64,000 bases of DNA from Polyodon spathula (lineage: Eukaryota; Chordata; Actinopteri; Acipenseriformes; Polyodontidae), in assembly GCF_017654505.1 (NCBI RefSeq), contig NC_054536.1, forward strand, positions 29,711,970 through 29,775,969, written 5' to 3'. The translations under genes and the position numbers were made by a program. Below are positions 58,396 to 64,000 of the stretch, piece after piece. Every line of letters begins with the position of its first letter. The stretch's first letter is position 1. Below the pieces are notes generated by a model that was not told the origin of the DNA, searched no databases, and worked only from the letters and a program-made list of their open reading frames with translations.

Positions 58396-58847
58396 TTGCG
58401 AAGAAAATTTAAAATTGTTAATACAATTCCTATAAATAGATAGGTCTAACTTTTAAAAACCAGAAAGTCCTTCTGTGTTTTTAAGTGATCTAAAACCCCA
58501 CGTTCCTGACAATCTTTCAAGGCAACAACACCTTTGGAAATATGTGAGGCTTAAGTGGATTGAGAGAATTGCAGTTGTGTGGTCAGCCAAATATGACTTT
58601 GTTAAGAACATTTAGATCGTTATGAGAATCGAGCACTGAGCTTCTAACAAAATGTTTCACACCTCCGACAACAAAAACCAAGCGTCGAGACATCGTGACT
58701 ACGAATGGGAATTCTATGAGAGATCTGGTCAAAAACAATAACACTGCCATCTAGTGGACGATATAGATGGTTCAGTTTGGAATTAAATTAACATTGTTAA
58801 AATGTGTTAACTTTTATAAAAAAACAGTATTCTTGTGAACTCGGAAA

Positions 58848-58935
58848 TGTACAACACTTAAAATATACAACACTTAAAATAAAGTGTTGTACACAGTGTT
58901 GTACACTTAAAAAGTGTACAACACTTAAAATATAA
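58848..58935. repeat. Inverted and direct repeats of tgtacaacactt
   Basis: The motif tgtacaacacttaaaat occurs three times with variations, and its inverse aagtgttgtaca twice, within 90 bases. The cluster can fold into alternative hairpins. No function is apparent. Confidence 0.6.
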
Positions 58936-59626
58936 TGTATCAAAAGCCTTATTTAAATCACTAAAAATAAAATTATTTATCATTCTGGAAATTGATTAAA
59001 ATTGAATTAATTCACTAGAATGTTGTGATACCTGAAAGAATATTTTTGATATTGCATTATGTGAAATCACTTCAGGAAAATAAAAATGTTATTATTAAGT
59101 AAAAATGAATAACTTAAGAAAAAGTTATTACAGAAAATAATATTTTTAACAGTGCATTTAAGCATAATTTACAATCTCTTTGTTTGAATGAAAATGGGAG
59201 TTATCATTCTGATGAACTTATTATGTCATTGATTTGCCAATGGAATGATTAGGAGAGTCGATCAATTGAAAGACAATACTCTAAGAGACACACCTATGCT
59301 CAAATCCTATAAAAATTCAAAACACAGGACATGAAAGATCTTAATATAACTGTCCCTGGATCTCATCAAAACAGTAAGACTTCCTGGTTCTTGGTGCGTG
59401 TTTTCCTGTGCTGGAGTGAGCTCAAAAAGATCCATTGAAACTCAGTGAACTCAAAAAACTGCAAATTTCTTTCTTTTCAATTATACAGAAATTTTTCATC
59501 AATCAAGTTGACTCAACGCACTGCAAGAAATCACTTTTCTGACTTCAAATAACTACACACATGCTATTGTGTAATGTACATGTGTGTGTGTGTATGTATA
59601 TATATATATATATTATCGATCTTGTT

Positions 59627-60023
59627 GGGTGGTACTAAAAGGAAGATCCGGAAGATGAATGATTGGGATGATTGCCCCCCCTTCACTAGATGGCAATGCT
59701 TAGTTTTTGTCACATACAAAAGAACACGACAAATCACTGTTTTCTAACTGTATTTAGATTGCACCTGGTATTACAAAAATATGTATTAGGGAAGAAGACC
59801 AACATACACTGTCTAGTTACTCAGGTCACAGTTTTAAAACAGTGATCAGAGTCACTAGACAGTGTTTATTGACCATTTTTCCTCATTAAAGTGAGAGATA
59901 TAGCCATCTATCCATTAACAGTAGACAGTTGTACAACTGTTTGTGTAACTACACAGTGTTTGCCATATAGGCTTATACCCAAATATATTTTATTACCCAT
60001 GTTAACAGTGTATCTTGGCAGTA

Positions 60024-60076
<53 letters not shown>

Positions 60077-60302
60077 GTGCGTTGAGTCAACTCAATTGAT
60101 TATTATAATAATATTTTCTTATTATTATTATTATTAATATTATTATTATTATTTTCCCACTGCAGACTGTATTTGTAACAGCATTTCTCCAGAAAATGTA
60201 TATTGAACTGCATAGAAGAATTTATTGCGGTGGCCCCTAGTGTCTATCAGAGTAATTATAGGCAATCATCCCATCTTCCCGATCTTCCTTTTAGTACCAC
60301 CC
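59627..60302. mobile_element. Inverted-repeat DNA transposon (MITE), 676 bp
   Basis: gggtggtactaaaaggaaga (59627 onwards) is the reverse complement of the right end, tcttccttttagtaccaccc (60283-60302). The match continues with mismatches for about 50 bp through gatgattgcc / ggcaatcatc. The interior holds a second inverted pair (ctagttactc…gagtcactag) and an (AAT)n run (60027-60076). No coding frame. The family is not identified. Confidence 0.75.
60027..60076. repeat. (AAT)n microsatellite
   Basis: About 16 perfect units, near the middle of the inverted-repeat element, with an inverse ATT run at 60118-60151. Confidence 0.95.
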
Positions 60303-61547
60303 TGTTCATAAACTCTTGATGATGCTTAAATAGTAACCCTATTTGCAATGCATTAAACATGTTAATTGCTTGATGCAACTTGCTTAAATTACTTTAGAAG
60401 ATTTCAATACCATTCGTAAATGTATTTAGCTTATTTCATGATAAAATGTGCTTTAAATGAACTGTTTAAATTCTAAGATTTCTATAATCTATAAGATTTG
60501 AACTAAGTAGAATTTGTTTGGCATTTATCAAAAAAAACAATGATACTTTGGATTATTTTGATACAGTAGTTTTTATAACCCTTTGCTACTTTTTCTTAAC
60601 CTGGTATAACTTTTATTAATATTGTATTATTATATCACCTGGTATTATATTTATTAATATTACAATTGATTCATTAATATTAAATAATAATGTGGTTGAC
60701 TAAACACTCTAGACATACAAATTTTATCACCATAGCTTTTATTATAGGGCTGGTCTTTGTTCTCCTGGGACCAGTAGCTCACTGACATCCTTGTTAAAAC
60801 ACATAGTTGGACGTGTTAAATTGGGGGAAAGACAGGGTTGAAATAATGGAGGCATTTGACAAAAATGAATGTAATTAATCAATAGAAGTTTTGTAAATAA
60901 GCTTCAAACATTTTAGGCTAGCATTTATAAAAGTAAATAAACAAAATTACACATTACATGTTTTTCCTTACAGAACATTTTTTTTTTTTTTTTTTTTAAT
61001 TTAGCTGTTTCCACGCAAAATAATAGCACTACAAAGAACCTGCCTGGGTGCATTAGTCCTTTATTGATCCAGCATTCACTGAGTGTATTAAACAGATTAG
61101 TTATACCATGTTCATTAGAAATGCATTCACTCTGATTAATGGTTGCTGTATTGGGTTATTGATTATGACAGCATAACTGGGTCATTCTGCAAATGTGCTG
61201 CATTTAGGCCCAGTTTAAAAATCCTTTATGAAAGTGTCATTTTTATGAGTTTAACCAAATCTGTAATAGTATTTATGAAATGTCTCAATAATTAAATGAA
61301 GTGAATGATTTGACAGCTGTTGAGCTTGTCTCAAAGAAAGAACCACAAGGTGCATTTGACTCAAAGCAAACTTTTTGTTTACTTAATTGAAATGCAAAAC
61401 AAAGGCGGCTGCAGGACCTTTAAAAGAAGCTGAAGTAATCCCTGCTCTTCACAGTCTAGTGCTCTCTTTGACTGGCTGAATAACACAGACCGAACCTCCA
61501 CTGAACTGCAGTCTCACGAGTCTCACTCTACTGCCATTATACAACTG
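60303..61547. other. Unassigned intergenic DNA
   Basis: AT-rich, with a poly(T) run at 60980-60998. No coding frame, tandem repeat or matched termini found. Confidence 0.4.
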
Positions 61548-61720
61548 TAGCCAAAAATTTACGTGCCCCAAATTTATCTTTTCTAGAAATTTCTTGAAAA
61601 CAAAAAATTTTAGGAAAAATCTTTTGTAGCAAGTATTGCTTTTGTGGATGAGGAAAAAAGTTACAATAGAATAAATTATTTATTTCAGAGTTTTTTTTTT
61701 TATTTATTATTTTTTACAAA
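61548..61720 (+). mobile_element. Tc1-like terminal fragment, same family as 37383
   Basis: tgtagccaaaaatttacgtg and the following tttctagaaatttctt, ttttgtagcaa and gtggatgaggaaaaaa blocks align with 37383-37510. It is a 5' end only and no transposase follows. Confidence 0.7.
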
Positions 61721-61779
61721 ACTCCAAAAATGCTCTGGAGGAGGGCAGTTGCAGATTTAAACGGTGAACTAAAGCAACT

Positions 61780-61990
61780 TTTACCTGCTGCAATAGTGAG
61801 CAGATCTGAAGAGGGAGCCAAGCTGTAATGAGGAGTGATTAACAGTAGAGGACGGGATCTGCTGAACAGAGCAGAGATCTGAGGAAGTAAACAATGGAGC
61901 GCTGTCAGTAGTGTGCAGTGGCCTGCTGTAGAGAGCAGAGATCTGCTGAAGCAGTGATCTGTAATAGTGAATGGTGGACTGCCATCGATA
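61780..61990. repeat. Degenerate tandem repeat around gcagagatctg
   Basis: Variants of gagcagagatctgctgaa and agtgatctgtaa recur at uneven spacing. Weakly conserved; possibly the remains of a minisatellite. Confidence 0.45.
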
Positions 61991-62319
61991 GCGCTGAATG
62001 TGTTGGATATTGTCTTGACTTGAGTTTAACATTGATGTCATTTTCGGTTATTTATTTGGTAAAAGAGCTGGCTGTTATTGTTTAAACTATGCTTCCAGTT
62101 GGTGGAAGCGGATATCTTCTGTTTGCTTTCGAATGTTTGGAGAGAGTGTGGTGCCTAATGGTAGAGGCTGAATGAGAACTGGATGCCACTGCTGATGCTA
62201 AATTCTAATCGGGCTGTGCTTGATGATTCCTTGAAATGTGAGACATGCTGTTGGGATAGAAAGCAAGATAGGGGAAAACTACCAATAAAACGATAGTCAT
62301 ACTGGATCCCACTAATGTA

Positions 62320-63634
62320 CACTGAACAAAAATATAAACGCAACATGCAACAGTTTCAAAGATTTTACTGAGTTACAGTTCATATAAGGAAATCAGTCAA
62401 TTAAAATAAATTAATTATACCCTAATCTATGGATTTCACATGACTGGGAATACAAATACACATCTGTTGGTCACAGATACCTTAAAAAAATAAAAGTTAA
62501 GGTCAGAAAACCAGTCAGTATCTGGTGTGAACACTATTTGCCTCATGCAGCGCGACACATCTCCTTCGCATAGAGTTGATCAGGCTATTGATTGTGGCCT
62601 GTGGAATATTGTCCCACTCCTCATCAATGGCTGTGCGAAGTTGCTGGATATTGGCGGGAACTGGAACACGTTGTCGTACATGTCGATCCAGAGCATCCCA
62701 AACATGCTCAATGGGTGACATATCTGGTGATTATGCAGGCCATGGAAGAACTGGGACATTTTCAGCTTCCTGGAATTGTGTACAGATCCTTGCGACATGA
62801 GGCCGTGCATTATCATGCTGAAACATGAGGTGATGGCGGCAGATGAATGGCACCACAATGGGCCTCAGGATCTTGTCACGGTATCTCTGTGCATTCAAAT
62901 TGCCATCAATAAAATGCAATTGTGTTCGTTGTCCTTAGCTTGCCCACTGAAGTCGGTTACGATGCCGAACTGCAGTCAGATCAAGACCCGGGTGAGGACA
63001 ATGAGCACGCAGATGATCTTCACTGAGATTTTCTGACAGTTTGTGCAGAAATTCTTTGGTTGTGGAAACACACAGTTTCATCAGCCGTCCGAGTGGCTGG
63101 TCTCAGCCGATCCCGCAGGTGAAGAAGCTGGATGTGGAGGTCCTGGGCTGGCGTGGTTACACGTGGTCTGCGGTTGTGAGGCCGGTTGGATGTACTGCCA
63201 AATTCTCTAAAATGACGTTGTAGGCAGCTTATGGTAGAGAAATGAACATTCAATTCTCTGGCAACAGCTCCGGTGGACTTTCCTGCAGTCAGCCTGCCAA
63301 TTGCACGCTCCCTCAAAACTTGAGACATCTGTGGCATTGTGCTATGTGACAAAACTGCACATTTTAGAGTGTCCTTTTATTGTCCCCAACACAAGGTGCA
63401 CCTGTGTAATGATCATGCTGTTTAATCAGCTTCTTGATATGCCACACCTGTCAGGTGGATGGATTATCTTGGCAAAGGAGAAATGCTCACTAACAGGGAT
63501 GTAAACAAATTTGTGCACAAAATTTGAGAGAATTAAGCTTCTTGTGCATATAGAAAATTTCTGGGATCTTTTATTTCAGCTCATGAAACAAGGGAACAAC
63601 ACTTTATATGTTGCGTGTATGATTTAATTGTGCC
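62320..63634 (-). mobile_element. Tc1-like transposon, near full length
   Basis: The left end cactgaacaaaaatataaac (62320) is preceded by TA. The right end, ...ttatatgttgcgtgtatgat, is a mutated inverse of it, so the two ends no longer match over the last 15 bases or so. At about 1.3 kb it has the expected size. The transposase on the minus strand is broken (next entry). The same terminal sequence closes the fragment at 54764. Confidence 0.88.
62515..63352 (-). pseudogene. Tc1-like transposase, inactivated
   Basis: The N-terminal part (63352 down to 63020) reads MSHSTMPQMSQVLRERAIGR and TGAVARELNVHFSTISCLQR, a paired-type helix-turn-helix. The central part holds RYRDKILRPIVVPFI and HHLMFQHDNARPHVARICTQ with the catalytic aspartate in HDNARPH. 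The C-terminal part holds SPIEHVWDALDRHVRQRVPV with the catalytic glutamate in PIEH, and ends HTRY before a stop. The segments lie in different frames, so frameshifts disable it. The first aspartate region (about 62930-63020) was not readable and may be deleted. Confidence 0.88.
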
Positions 63635-64000
63635 TAGAGTCAGATGGAGAGAGTCTCTGTGTGTCCGATGAAAGCAAGGAACCAGTTTTGATTGAACAGA
63701 TAAGAAGAATCCAGTTTGGAGCATAGAAGACTGATAGCAGTTACAGCCTGTGGTGCAAGACAACCTTGTGGACGTAACGCCTGCAATGGGACTGGAGCTG
63801 CTGAAGCTTGCGGGCTCTGATGAGTCATGAAACCTCTGAATCCTAGAAATGAGGAGTCTGAAAAGGGACGAGTCGTTGGGGGGCTGAGATGTAGTCTTCG
63901 TAGAATAGTGAAAGTCCATTCCAGTTTTGAATTTTGATGTCCTTCCTGGATTGCGCAGATATGCTTTTCTGAGCTTCCTGGATTGATGTTGTAGAAAAAG
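63635..64000. other. Unassigned DNA at the window end
   Basis: GC is slightly higher than in flanking DNA. A 112-codon minus-strand frame (63581-63919) has no recognised motif and is not supported. The next gene expected from human synteny (CTNNAL1) is not visible. Confidence 0.35.

Overview
The window looks like vertebrate (ray-finned fish) nuclear DNA. It holds two spliced protein-coding genes with conserved GT-AG introns, both on the plus strand, in an AT-rich background full of microsatellites and decayed transposons. A tRNA-derived SINE at 31886-32321 resembles, from memory, a repeat very common in sturgeon and paddlefish, so I lean towards Acipenseriformes. This is inference; no search could be run.

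Layout. 645-4842 is FRRS1L (5 coding exons, 283 codons plus stop), a DOMON-domain protein of AMPA-receptor biogenesis. 4843-17484 is intergenic and carries a pogo/Tigger-like end, a Ty3/gypsy reverse transcriptase relic next to a 27-bp minisatellite, a LINE reverse transcriptase fragment, a snapback repeat, a probable DIRS-type tyrosine-recombinase tail and a tRNA-SINE fragment. 17485-50921 is TMEM245 (18 coding exons including a 24-nt microexon, 878 codons plus stop), a multi-pass membrane protein of the AI-2E/PerM-like family. Its introns hold two hAT elements, a Harbinger element, two Tc1-type elements, SINEs and a foldback repeat pair. 50922 to about 55.5 kb is probably 3' UTR and flank, with a Tc1 tail embedded. 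55.6-64 kb is intergenic: a 22-bp minisatellite, two LINE-like ORF tails, a copy of a segment that also lies in the last TMEM245 intron, a 676-bp inverted-repeat element, and a fairly well preserved but broken Tc1 transposon.

The gene order FRRS1L then TMEM245 in the same orientation matches the conserved vertebrate arrangement (human 9q31.3). All exon junctions I propose keep reading phase, and both proteins come out near their expected lengths, so both genes look intact. I found no bacterial-type system, CRISPR or phage, and no convincing novel gene system. The most unusual signals are the mobile-element structures and the unexplained duplicated segment at 49865-50331 and 57530-57997.
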